A stretch of 64,000 nucleotides of DNA, taken from positions 5,791,246 to 5,855,245 of the forward strand of contig NC_088296.1 in the NCBI RefSeq assembly GCF_032854445.1, in the 5' to 3' direction. Under the pieces are notes generated by a model. The model was not told the origin of the DNA and made no database searches. It saw only the letters and a program-made list of their open reading frames with translations. The DNA is from Liolophura sinensis. Lineage: Eukaryota; Mollusca; Polyplacophora; Chitonida; Chitonidae. Shown in pieces: positions 23,728 through 36,700 of this stretch. Made by a program: the position numbers and the translations under genes. Position 1 is the stretch's first letter; every line of letters starts with the position of its first letter.

Positions 23728-23998
23728 GGGCCTCGTGGCTCAGTTGGTTATTGCGCTAGCGCAGCGTAATGACCCGCGAGCCTCTCATCAATGCGGTCGT
23801 TGTGAGTTCAAGTCCAAGCTCATGCTGGCTTCCCCTCCGATCGCACGTGGGGAGGTCTGCCAGCAACCTGCGGATGGTAGTAGGTTTCCCCCCAGGCTCT
23901 GCTGGGTTTTCTCCGTGGCCGCCGTCGTATAAGAGAAATATTCTTGAGTACGGGCAAAAACACCAGTCAAATAAAATAAATAAATAAATAAATAAATG
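23728..23998 (+). repeat. SINE-A, near full length
   Basis: tRNA-derived head GGCCTCGTGGCTCAGTTGG (box A), box B GTGAGTTCAAGTCC, body with TCTGCCAGCAACCTGCGGAT, a deletion around the CCACCATAATG block, and an (AAATA)n tail. Short frames on both strands here are SINE shadows. Confidence 0.9.
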
Positions 23999-25138
23999 TA
24001 AGCCTATTTGGGGGAATTCCCCGCGACATGTATCTTGATAAGCTGCTTCCAGCAATGAAACACAGGTGCACATCGGCTGTTGCATAAAGAACCTTTACCC
24101 ACACAGTGCATCCATGACAAAATTCTTCATCACCCTGGAAACCCATTGGCAGTAAGTTTGTCTAAACTTGCATGCTGATAAGGCATACTAGTAGGAATAA
24201 GGCTAGTTTAATGTGCATTTCAGCAGTTTAGGCGAGACAAGGCGAGGAGTGTCAAAAACTAGCGTCGGTAAAAGGCGTGGTTTTGCAGTGCTTACTACAC
24301 TGAATATACAACTGTCTGTCGCCTCAACGAATTCAAATTTTGTGACACCCCCTACTAGTCTCGCGAGAACTCCCGAGACTCCTCCAATACTATAACAATT
24401 GTATAGCTCTCTAACATGAAACGAAATGATTAATCGCCTGTTGTCTTGACCTCGAGTCTCTCAACTTTCTATTGGCAGTCGGCACCCATACAAGCCAATC
24501 TTTTGTCAAAATCGCCGTATTTGACGGACTGGCTTTTCGAATAGCTGACTTTCAGTTTCACTATTTAAATGTTGAAATTTATCAGTTTCCTTCAGTTCTC
24601 TTGTCCGAATCTCACGTGTTGTTAGATCACATGACGTAAACTGTCCTATAATATTTTGTGTGCCGGTATGGATTTTCCCTGTCTTCCTGGCATTTGATTG
24701 ACTCTCCGATAAATGGGTCACGCAGCTTTTTTTCACAGAGAATCAAGTTTTACTTATGAGCGGGTGACTCGGACTCGGTATGAATAATAGGCAGCTGATA
24801 CAGTATCAGATACATGCTTATCTTAAGTATTTTGTAGAATCATACTCTTCTGTTACGTCATTAAAGTTCACCTTATTAGTGAAGAAGACAAGATTTTGGT
24901 ATCATTTACATATTCAGTTCATACCATTTCAAGGGCGTAGGCAGCAAAGGGGGCGGGGGAACAGTAGGGGTTACTATCCTAGCTAACCAGGCGACAGCCC
25001 TGGGCTCTGGGATGACGGAGCAGCCTTAGATTTAAGACAAAATTTTAATTATTTAATTTTGTATGTTTCTTTCCGTCTTATTTTTCTGAAATTTGTTGTA
25101 CAATAATTTACCCAAAATTTCTCATAAATTACGTTGCC
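23999..25138. other. Intergenic, nothing recognised
   Basis: 1.1 kb of ordinary AT-rich sequence; no motif or gene I can support. Confidence 0.6.
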
Positions 25139-25459
25139 TTGTGGCGTAAACTTTTTGTGAAAGTTGCCCTACCATTAATGCAACAGAAATGTCGACATGA
25201 CGTCATTGACGGCATGCAAGAGAAATGTCGGTTTGACATCATTGGTGGCATGCAAGAGAAATGTCGGTTTGACATCATTGGTGGCATGCAAAAGAAATGT
25301 CGGTTTGACGTCACTGGTGGTATGCAAGAGAAATGTCGGTATGACGTAACTGGTGGCGTGCAAGAGAAATGTCTGTATGATGTCACTGACAGCATGCTGT
25401 GCATAATAAATGTAATCAATAAAGACAACGTTAAAATTACAACACTACAAGGCACGTAA
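25139..25459 (+). CDS. Hypothetical 106-aa ORF with six 12-residue repeats (doubtful)
   Basis: A 36-bp repeat (25177-25394, about 6 copies) keeps one frame and encodes MQEKCRFDIIGG-like units. Copies differ mainly by F/Y, I/V and I/T changes, and the Cys-Arg-x-Asp core is kept except in the last copy. The ATG at 25139 (alternate start, codon TTG) is weak, there is no upstream exon evidence, and the opposite strand is open as well (108 codons, 25129-25455). It may be non-coding minisatellite whose unit length happens to be a multiple of 3. Confidence 0.2.
   Translation: MWRKLFVKVALPLMQQKCRHDVIDGMQEKCRFDIIGGMQEKCRFDIIGGMQKKCRFDVTGGMQEKCRYDVTGGVQEKCLYDVTDSMLCIINVINKDNVKITTLQGT
25177..25394. repeat. 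36-bp minisatellite (about 6 units)
   Basis: Unit core ATGCAAGAGAAATGTCGGTT then TGACATCATTGGTGGC. Open in one frame on each strand because 36 is divisible by 3. Confidence 0.9.
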
Positions 25460-25767
25460 CTCAGTGAAAAAAGTCTGGATAACTATAAGTGAAGATGTTT
25501 TAGATACAGCTTTAATGCATTCATAAGGCGTTCACCAATCAGTTAAATGGATCACATTTTAATTCTGATTGATTGGCTTGCCACGTCCCGCATACCTTCC
25601 ATAATGTTGTTAGCAAGTGAAAGTAAAACCAAAATGTTAACTATTACACATGCAGTGGTGCAAACAACGGCAAAACAATAATATAATTTTGGTTACATCT
25701 TCACTGGCTTGAAAAGAATTCTAGAATGAACGTGGAAACGTCACAAAACAAAAAATTAGAAGTTGTC

Positions 25768-26762
25768 CTCCATATATGTGTATGATGTCCTCCATATATG
25801 TGTATGACGTCCTCTATACATGTTTATGACGTCCTCTATATATGTGTATGATGCCTTCCATATATGTGTATGACGTCCTCCATATATGCGTATGAAGTCC
25901 TCCATATATGTGTATGATGTCCTCCATATATATGCATGATTTCCTCATACATGTGTATGACGTTCTCTATATATGTGTATAATGCCTTCCATATATGTGT
26001 ATGACGTCCTCCATATATGTGTATGGCATCCTCCATATATGTGTATAATGTCCTCCATATATGTGTATGATGTTCTCCATATATGTGTATGACTTCCTCC
26101 ATAGATGTGTATAATGTCCTCCATATATGTGTATGATGTTCTCCATATATGTGTATGACTTCCTCCATATATATGTATGATGTCCTCCATATATATGTAT
26201 GACGTCCTCTATATATGTGTATGACGTCCTCCATATATATGCATGACGTCCTCCATATGTGTATGGCGTCCTCCATACATATGTATGACGTCCTCCATAT
26301 CTGTATTTTATGTCCTCCATATATATGTATGACGTTCTCCATATATGTGTATGACGTCCTCTATATATGTGTATGACGTCCTGCATATATATGCATGATG
26401 TCTTCCATATATGTGTATGGCGTCCTCCATACATATGTATGACGTCCTCCATATCTGTATGTTATATCCTCCATATATATGTATGATGACCTCCATATAT
26501 GTGTATGATGTTCTCCATATATGTGTATGACGTATTCCATATATGTGTATAATGTCCTCCATATATGTGTATGATGTTCTCCATATATGTGTATGACGTC
26601 CTCCATAGATGTGTATGATGTCCTGCATATATGTGTATGATGACCTTTATATATGTGTATGATGTCCTCAATATATGTGTATGGGGTCCTCCATATATGC
26701 GTATAATGTCCTGCATATATGTGTATGATGTTCTCCATATATGTGTATAACGTCCTCCATAG

Positions 26763-26856
<94 letters not shown>

Positions 26857-27392
26857 GTGATGTGCTCCATATATATGTGTGAAGTCCTCCATATGTATGT
26901 ATGACGTGCTGCATATATGTGTATGACGTCCTCCATATATGTGGATGACGTCCTACATATATGTGTATGACGTCCTCCATATATGTGTATGATGTCCTCC
27001 ACATCTTTTTGTTATGTCCTCCATATATATGTGTATGATGTCCTCCATATATATGTGTGATGTTCTCCATATATGCATATGATGTCCTCCATATAAATAT
27101 GTGTGATGTCCTCCATATATGTCTATGGTGTCCTCCATATGTGTATATGACGTCCTCCATAGATGTGTATGATGTCCTCCATATATGTGTATGATGCCCT
27201 CCATATATGTGTATGATGTCCTCCATATATATGTGTATGATGTCCTCTATATATATGTGTATGATGTCCTCCATATATGTGTATGATGCCCTTCATATAT
27301 GTGTATGATGTCCTCTTTACATATGTGTATGCTGTCCTCCGTATATGTGTATGATGTCCTTTATATATGTGTATGATGTTCTCCATATGCAT
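25768..27392. repeat. 22-bp minisatellite (about 75 units)
   Basis: Unit CCTCCATATATGTGTATGA plus three bases (GTC), with 20-24-bp variants. On the minus strand it lacks stops in all three frames, giving meaningless open frames of up to 270 codons ([10 protein letters not shown]-like). It ends about 180 bp beyond the aminopeptidase stop codon, just past the likely poly(A) signal. Confidence 0.95.
26768..26855. repeat. (AT)n microsatellite inside the 22-bp array
   Basis: About 88 bp of uninterrupted TA dinucleotides, probably expanded from the ATATAT core of the surrounding unit. Confidence 0.97.
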
Positions 27393-27426
27393 GTAAGTTT
27401 TTTGTGGTCTTTTTACTGATGCCTAC

Positions 27427-27432
27427 TTTATT
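27427..27432 (-). terminator. Candidate poly(A) signal of the aminopeptidase gene
   Basis: TTTATT on the plus strand is AATAAA on the minus strand, 139 bp downstream of the stop codon at 27571-27573. It is the first canonical hexamer after the gene and lies at the edge of the 22-bp array. Confidence 0.55.
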
Positions 27433-27570
27433 TTCGTTTTCTTTTCGTTTAAACTTATACTCTAGAGTCTCATTTTATCAAACTATAATTATTATAGTAT
27501 TGTCATATTACATTTAAATTGCAATCGCTTACACAGCCAAACACAGAAAAAAAAGAGCAAAGGACAAGTG

Positions 27571-27711
27571 TCAAGCGCCATATCCATGCTCATCAAACCA
27601 TCTTCCTATTGCCTCAAAGTTGTTCTTCATCCACTCTATGTTACTTTGTGTCGTTACGATAGAGTCCTCGAGATCTTTCGCACCCGTGTAGTCGCCAATA
27701 AACCTTTTAAG
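27571..27711 (-). CDS. Aminopeptidase exon w18 (C-terminus, stop)
   Basis: Acceptor TGTATATTCAG|CTT, phase 0. Encodes [18 protein letters not shown] then [20 protein letters not shown] and stop TGA (27571-27573). Matches the M1 C-terminal pattern NI-W plus terminal WF/WL. Confidence 0.92.
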   Translation of the reverse strand, partial: LKRFIGDYTGAKDLEDSIVTTQSNIEWMKNNFEAIGRWFDEHGYGA

Positions 27712-30700
27712 CTGAATATACAAGAATTGAAAGGGAAAAAAGTAGTCAGGATTTATTGACAAAGATGGTGTTAATGAACATTCATGGTGAGTTTAAAAGG
27801 AATGAAATGTAATATAGTTAAAACCGTACAGGATAGAGAGTGAAACCAGGGCAACGACGACAGTGTGATAGCTGGCAAATTGTCACATGTAATTGGTGAA
27901 ACATGGCCTCTTGTCAGTTTACCTCAGTTAGGATTTCGTTTTAACTGTTCACGTAACTAGCAGCAATTTATACCCCACCAAGCCCTATGGCTTAAGCAGA
28001 AATAGGTAAAACAAAATGCTGTGATGTTAATTGCAATTTATAGACCTCACTTGTCTAAAATTACCGAAAGTATTGTGTTGTAGAGACAATTTTTTTTCAC
28101 GATTTAGTGCCAGTGAGATGCGTATACCTCAGTTTCAAAACTTATGACACATTGTACTTTGAAACTGGTAGACTCAGTATAAAAGTCAGTATAAAAGTAA
28201 CAGGGAACTCATAAATTTTCCCGCCTTTCACAAAATGGCGCAAATATAAGTACCAGTCTCGTTCTTGCGTGTATTGCGTGTATGTTTTCATACACACTTA
28301 AGCATGTTCACGGTTAGTTCTTCAGCGTTACAGAAAAAAAACTATGTGATTTACTTCGACTTAAACCTCTTCGTGCGTCCTAGCCCGATAGTGTCTCCCA
28401 CTGAAATGTATTCTACAGAATTCCCACTATTTCAGTGATTCTCTGCCAAATGGCATACTTGTTTTATTTATTCATTTGTCCATTCCTTAGAGAAACGATC
28501 AATACACTGAGTCTCAAGGCTCACTGGCAGTGTCAGACGATTTCTCGGTTGCACGATTCTGGACAGACTGTTTCTGTACGTACACGATTACGTAAATGCA
28601 CCGCGGTTCCTCTGGGATCTTCAGATATCCCTAGTTTTTTTTGGATTAGTGACATAAGTGGCCCCATTAACCAAGGGCAAGAGAGCGTTCAGGTGACTGG
28701 ATGAGTGAGTTAAGTGACCTCTGTATGAAGGTCATACGAAGGGGTATGAAGGGACCGCCCAGGCGTGATGAGAGTTACGTAACGTCGCTAAAAGCCGTTT
28801 GTCGCGTTAGTCCAGGAGTATGGGAGAGCAATGACCTCAGAACATTTACTTGACTGGAAATATTTTTTTCTTTGGAAAATTTATGTTTCAAATCCACTTA
28901 CGTTTCGAAGGTCAAAGTCTGTGTTGAAAGCTGTCTGAAACGTGTGTTTGAACAGCATGTATTTCGTACCTCCTCTGAAATACATAAAAGAACAAAACAA
29001 TAAAAAAAGGTATCTCAAGTAAAACATCACAGTACACGGTAATCGTGGACATGTGTGTTCTCAGACATGAAGGTAAAACAGCACAGTACACGGTAATCGT
29101 GGACATGTGTGTACCCAGACATGAATGTAAAACATCACAGTACACGGTAATCGTGGACATGTCTGTACAAAATATCACATTACACAGTAATTGTGGACGT
29201 ATGTGTGCGCCCAGGTGTGGGGGCGAAACATCACAGTACACGGCAATCGTGGACGTGTGTCTGCGCCCCGGTGTGTGGGCTAAGTATCACTCTACACGGT
29301 AGCCGTGGACGCGTGTGTACGCCCAGGAGTGAGGGCAAAACATCACTGTATACGGTAGTCGTGAATGTGTGTGCGTTCCCAGGTGTGAGGGCAAAGCATC
29401 ACAGTACACGGTATTCGTGGACGTGTTTGTACCCAGGTTTAAATGTAAATTATCAAAATACAATATTATTATTGTCTACATACTTGTATACACTCAGATA
29501 AAAAGGCGAATGATCCCAACATCACAACATACGGTAATGTTGCACCTGCATTTGTGCCTCCAGATTTCGAGGCGAACGCTTTAAGCATTAGTCAATAGAA
29601 GCGGTGGGACTGTTTACGGACAACCATGTCAACGAACAGAGGGATGACCGGACGGATGGAGGGACGGAGAGATGTCTAACAATTCCCCTGGACAAAATTG
29701 TGCCAAGTTGTTGAACAGGAAACCGAACAAAGTACTTACGACAACTTTTCCCAGTGTTCTTGAATATAACGCCAGAGAAGCGGTTTGTTTTCCGTCGAGC
29801 ACCGCTTCGCCATGGAGCGTACTATGATTCGCTGAAGCACCGAGTCATCCCTCAAGCTCCATGATAAATATCTAAAACAGCAAGCACACACGTAACTTTC
29901 AAGGAATTTACATATTTTTCCACTCTCAGTTTGTTGGGCAGGAGAGGAAAAGGAGTTTATGACGCTCACTTAGCCGTTTGCTTAAATTTAATTTTTGTTT
30001 ACACCAATATGTATGTGGGAATGCTCGTTTAGCTTACCAAAGGTCAGGTGCTTTAGCACGGACACTCCGGTATCCTCCACATAGATCAAAACATCGCTAT
30101 TGGCATGTGTAATTTTCGTAATATTATCTCCACATTTCGGACGAATACTTCCTTAAACCTGTACACTTAGAGCACTATTGAGACACATCTAACAAATCTA
30201 TGCGTCGAAACAGACATTCGTATACCAGCCGTCAACCAATAACGTTCCAGGTCAATACTCGAAATGCCAATCCCCAAAACGACGTGTAGCACAAACCACC
30301 AAAGATAATTTATCGATACGTACATACGTTCAGTTTGGTGTCTTGTGCTGGAAATATTGACCTTTACTGCAAAATATTTGTGAGACCTATTCTCTTAATA
30401 ACTAACAATAGAATCCTTAATTTTAAACCGTTCGACCAGTCAGAAAACGTTTTCATGTAACCTTTAGTCGATGTGAGACCATTATCACTGTTGCCAGAGG
30501 CGGTGCGTTTAAACCGCAACGGAGATAGTGTCTGAATGTCCTTGAAAAAGTATAAAAGGTCAATCCAAAAAAAGAGTTTTACATAAAAATAGGGAGATCT
30601 CGTACCAGTTTGATGAAATTGCACAAAACTATCAGGAACAAAATCAGACCAGATGAATTTACCTCAGTTAGGCTTTTATTCGAACTCTTGACGTAAATGC

Positions 30701-33700
30701 ATGCAGCCCACACGATCATTAGCACCAAGACTTAGGAAGAATTAGGTACAAAGAATGCATTGGATAAGATAAAAAAAATGTATTGATGTTAACTGCTTAC
30801 TTGAGGATAATCCAAGGCTGTGTAGTACAGCCTAAAGCCGATATGATCCTTTCTTGCTCGTCGCTCTCGTTGGACTTCTGGTACATCTGGACTGCGAAGT
30901 CCCATTCCTGCAGGTCACCGTGAGCTATAGCGGTACAGTACACCACATCTCTATAGTTCATCGGTACTCTGTCAACAAGATGAAACAGAAGTGGAATCTT
31001 TACACAGTTATAGCGGTACAGTACACCACATCTCTATAGTTCACCGGTACTCTGTCAACACGGTAAAAACAAAGGAACAGAATTATCACACAGTTATAGT
31101 GGTACAGTACACTACATCTCTATAGTCCAATGATTCACTGTTAACACGGTAAAACAGAGGCACAGATTTACTACACAGTTATAGCGGTACCGTACAACAC
31201 ATCTCTATAGTTCAACGGTTGACTGTTAACACTGTAAAAACAGAGGCATATAGTTATTACACAGTTATAGCGGTACAGTACACCACATCTTTGTAGTTCA
31301 ACGGTTGACTGTTAACACGGTAAAAACAGAGGCATAGATTTACTACACAGTTATAACGGTACAAAACACCACATCTCTATAGTTCACCGGTACACTGTCA
31401 ACACGGTAAAAACAGAGGCATAGAATTATTCCACCGTTATAGCGGTACAGTACACCACATCTCTATAGTTCAACGATTCACTGTTAACACGGTAAAACAG
31501 AGGCATAGATTTACTACACAGTTATAGCGGTACAGTACACCACATCTCTGTAGTTCGCCTGTTCATTGTCAAAACGGTAATGCAGATATGCAAAATTAGT
31601 ACACAGTTACAGTGGTACAGTTCAGGCCTCTCCAGCTTGTATCATGTCTAACTCGTACTTCAATCAAGTACAGAGTGATCCAGATTTTCAAAGAGAACAG
31701 ACAAAGTACAATATTCCACTACACGGGAGATAAACCCACCCAACGTGCTCTGGTACACTTCACACCTCACAACACTCGAATAACAACTAAAAAATCAAAA
31801 TGGGAGTCAAATGGTCAAAAGTGAGTGTCATGTCTTCACTATAATCTCTTCCACTACGCAAATCTCAAATCAAATATCAAATCAAATCTCAGATTAAAAT
31901 GGTTTCTAAGTATGACAGACAAACAACCAAACCCATTTATACATCTACATTATTAAAAGTCAGGAAGAATAGCCTGTGCCAGAACGTTCTTCTGCAGGCT
32001 AGTCAAACTGTTGTGTGCTGAAGTGAACAAGCTTTACAAAAGCATGCAACTCCACAAAAGCCCAATTACAAAAGCCACAACCAAGGCCCTAGAAGTCAAG
32101 GTACCCCTGTGTAACAATTACTCAGTATTAATGCATCAAAACCAAGCCAATTAATACACAGATGGATAGCGGTACAGTACACAACATCCCTTATGTACCC
32201 ACTACATTAGGTAGAAACACTTGTATGCTGGACATACGATTCTCTATTAGGCTTGTTCATATGTTCATGAAAACAGAAGGCATGATCACAGTGCTGATTT
32301 AATGTTGTATCGACTTTGACGACAAGTATGTGAATGCTTCTGTATTGCAACAACTCGTCAGACCGGGGCCTCACAACTCGTCAGATTAGGGCCTCACAAC
32401 TCGTCAGATTGGGGCCTCACAACTCGCCAGATTGGGGCCTCACCACTGGTCAGACTGGGGCCTCACAACCCGTCAGGTTGGGGTCTCACAAATCGTCAGA
32501 TTGGGGCCTCACAGCTCGCCAGATTGGGGCCTCACAACTCTTCAGAATAGGGTCTCACAACTCGCCAGATTGGGGCCTCAGAACTTGACAGATTGGGGCC
32601 TCACAACTCGACAGATTGGGGCCTCACAACTCGACAGATTGGAGCCTCACAACTCGACAGATTGGGGCCTCACAACTAGTCAGATTGTGGCCTCACAGCT
32701 CGCCAGATTGGGGTCTCACAACTCCTCAGAATGGGGTCTCACAACTCGCCAGATTGGGGCCTCACAACTCGACAGATTGGGGCCTCACAACTCGACAGAT
32801 TGGGGTATCACAACTCCTCAGAATGTGGTCTCACAACTCGACAGATTGGGGCCTCAGAACTCGACAGATTGGGGCCTCAGAACTCGACAGATTGGGGCCT
32901 CACAACTCGACAGATTGGGGCCTCACAACTCGACAGATTGGGGCATCAGAATAAGCAGAACATTTTAACTTATATCATGTATATGGCGGCCTGTGTTATG
33001 GGTTTATTAAGTCGGTGTATCCTTGACTAAGATAATTTATGAAGAACTTGCCAAACATGATATAGGAAGTTTTGCAGTGATGTCATAGCTGCTCTGAGCC
33101 AATCATCAACACAGCCTTTGGTCACATAATCAGCATACTGAACGTCATAAAACACCAATCAGATGAATAAATAGAATACGCAATGGAGCAATTTCAACTA
33201 AGGAGTGATGACCTATAATAAAGTGCTAATTGCTTTTTTAATACAAAATGAAAACTTTAGCCTTAAGGTAAGATGTATTTTCCGGAATGGGTAATCTGAA
33301 TGTGTATAGCCTTCAAGTATGACAGTTTCATTTGTCCATGTGTACCTGAGCATTAAGAAATGGGCAATATTCAAAAATGGGCAATAGTAAGAAATTCAGA
33401 GAATTTCGCGCATTTTGCCCCATTTTATTTATCACTACGTTCTCCTTGTGAAGATGCTCGAAGCTACGAATACTGACAAACAACTCACGGGTTAACTGTG
33501 TCATCTTTCATCCAGGCGGAGAAAAGCTTTTTCGCCTTCGTCACACATTCTGGTATGCCATAGTGACACGCCTGCGTCAATATCAGGTTCTGAAACAAAC
33601 TATAATCCATACTCCTTACAGCGCATGCGCCGCACTCTACCTTCGCTTGCATCACTGTCACCACCAGTAAATTTTGCATATAAGTCTTGGGCAAAGCCGA

Positions 33701-36700
33701 GGGCACTCGGATAACGGTAAGATATTTGTATACCAGCCGTCAACCAATAATCGCAAGGCCAATTCCCAAAGTGACGTTTAACACAAGCAACCAAAGAGCT
33801 AAGAAAGTATATGACGTTCAAAGTTAGGACGAAATCATGCAAAAATAAGAGTTTAACCGGTGTCAATGACGAAACCAGGAACAGATGACAAACACGAATG
33901 TAAGTGATCCTTTGTCTGGTGGTATAAGCATACCCATGTATATATTTATTAACTGTGATCAGAACACATCATTTGGAGTAATTCTAGACAAGTGACATCT
34001 ACTAAATTAACATTAATACCACTAATTCTGCTAGAGGTGCTAGAGGCCTGGAAAGTTGATTCTGTTTAAGCGTTTACATAAATAGTTAAGGTAAACATAA
34101 CTGAGGTTTTACGGTGTCCGAATAGGCTGGTTTCATCGCTTACGTGGGACTATTCATCAACTAGCACATTGTCGCCTCTGCACTATATCTTTTTGTTTTA
34201 CTCCCCATGCTGTGGTTTTATGCATCCTATTAATACTTAATATATGTGCAGTCTTCTAAGCTAAGGTGAGCACTACTGACATCTAAAGCAATTAATATCG
34301 ATGAATGCAGACTGCAGGTCTTCGTGAGGATATAAATGACGGGGCTACGTAATCGCGCTATAAATGCAAACGTCAAACTTGTCTTGTGGTGGCAGTGATG
34401 TAGAGCTAGCGTAGTTAGCTTTAAAAGAAACGATAACAAATAATATAACTTCAGTTATTTCAAAAGAGACGTAGAAACAGGCCGAAAAGGCCATGGACAT
34501 TATTTTCTGACGTGCTTAGTAACTCTATTCATCAACTTTTAATGACGAATTTTTAAGAGGCAATAAGATTAGCCATGTTAGAGCAACGGGAAACACGATG
34601 TCGCGTCCCGCGGTATCCCACCATCATAGAAGTAAAAAGTAAAACAGAGCCCGGATGAAGTTAGCGGAAACAGCAGCGTTCTTGGGCTATAGAAATAACT
34701 CTCGCCTGATTGGTTACAACTGATAACATGGCGTGGCTGTCGATTGCCTCAATGTAGGGTAAAAGATTTTGTTTTCTTTCAACTGCGAAATCACGGTTGT
34801 GCTACGGGCACAAAAACAAAAGGTTATGCTTTTTACATATAATTTATAATTTATCGATGCATATATATAGATTTGGTCTAGTGTTGACCCAATCACCACT
34901 TCCGTTTTATTCTGTGAATAATATTGTCTAAAGAATTCTATGCCCGCCATTTTTCATGTTTCTGGTGTACATGTCCGTGTTTTATATGAAAATAATTCCG
35001 ACTGTCTAACGTTTGAGCAGGTACGAGTTATACTGAAAAGTTTGAAAGTCTTGTCAAGCGGATACAAGGTATCACGTAGTGATAAGAGTGCGAGTGATGT
35101 CCCCTTGATATTACTAAGTACCGATCCCAACTGATGACATTGAAAGATCCCTATTTTGATCGAAAACATACGTCAAAATTTTGATGACTACTTTCTCACA
35201 AGGCGGGCAAGGTAAAAATTTTAGATTGATAGCTTGGAACTCTTGCGCGGAAGCTAAACCTTGTGGTGGGTCAAAGCCAAATTAGATGGTTACATATTTA
35301 AGATTATCCCACAAACAGGCATCTACGAGTGTGAAAACATATACGAACTATTTAATTTGTAACACTGTTTGTCATTGAATTCTGTCATACTATAGTTGTT
35401 ACGGGCAAAAGAAGAAAAAAAATTATGACATTTCATCTCAGGACAAGTTGATATTCTCCAGGTTACATACAGCGTTGGCGGCCAATGTATTTGTGTCATC
35501 GGTACAACGTGAAACACGTATAAAATAATTAAACAAACATTTGTGTCATTGTAATTCAAGGCCTTTGTCCAGCACTTTCCGCTGCTACTGCCAGTTCTAG
35601 GGGAGGATGCTACTTTTGTTATTCCTGCTGTTTTTGTTGTTGTTGGACTTGGTGTTTTTCGAGTTCCTGATTGCTGGGTGTATTTTTGAAATGCGCATAT
35701 GCAGTTGCATTCGAGGGAGCACGTATTGGTATAAGTTGTAAATATGTGCAGTACAGACGCTCGATTGCTACTCACGAGTCTAAATGATTTTGTTTGTTTC
35801 CCCAGCCAGTTTTGAAATACTGTCTTCGAAGGAGTGACCTCATAAACATCTGCAAAAAGAAACTAGTTTGTCACAACAGAAAGTATTAAAATTACAATTG
35901 CTGTCATTTTTTTGTTCTCACGCGCCAAAGGAAAAGGCACAAATCCATCAAGAAGTCACCAATAACACAACAAATTTATCTAAAAGAACGTTATATGCCA
36001 AAATAATTTGATTATATAATGTCATAATAACATAATACAAGACAATAAAATTCATATTTAATTCCATTTAGAGAAAAAGATTAACTAAGATTTCAAACAA
36101 ATTAAACCTACAACACAGAACGCAGTCAGAAACCAAGCAGGGATCCGGGGTAAACCCACGGCAATCTGCAGGTGGCTGTCAGACCTTCCCACGTACAAAA
36201 CAACTCGAAAATAAAAAACAAAACAAAAAAAACAAGGTACACGAGAAATATGTCGATTTGGATAAGTATCTGTATTTGTAGTGAAGTGCCAGATACAAAC
36301 AACCGACCTTTGGCAAGCTACTGACGAATTTACCCCATGTAATGTACAGATATACACACCATGGTACTGACGAATTTCCCCCGGTGTGGTGTACAGATAT
36401 GCACACCAAGCTACTGACGAATTTCCCCCGATGTAACGTACAGATATACACACCATGCTACTGACGAATTTTCCCCCATGCAATGTACAGACACACACAC
36501 CATGCTACTGACGAATTTACCCCCATGTAATGTACAGATATACACACCATGCTACTGACGAATTTTCCCCATTTAATGTACAGATATACATTCCATGCTA
36601 CTGACGAATTTACCCCCATGTAGTGTACAGATATACACTCCATGCTACTGACGAATTTCCCCCATGTGATGTACAGATATACACACCATATCGCTGGAAG

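Larger units (their letters stand above)
29872..30800 (-). other. Aminopeptidase intron w15
   Basis: 929 bp with an R2 copy (30198-30318) and an R3 copy (30656-30755). Confidence 0.7.

Noticed and set aside
26462-27274. 270-codon minus-strand ORF and related frames
   Set aside because: Product of the stop-free 22-bp repeat; no start context, no non-repetitive domain, all three frames equally open.
32334-33030. Plus-strand ORFs of 84-178 codons
   Set aside because: Frames through the 23-bp minisatellite; periodicity explains the openness.
33590-33600. Alternative acceptor TTTGTTTCAG for exon w14
   Set aside because: Stronger consensus but breaks phase with exon w13; kept only as an alternative.
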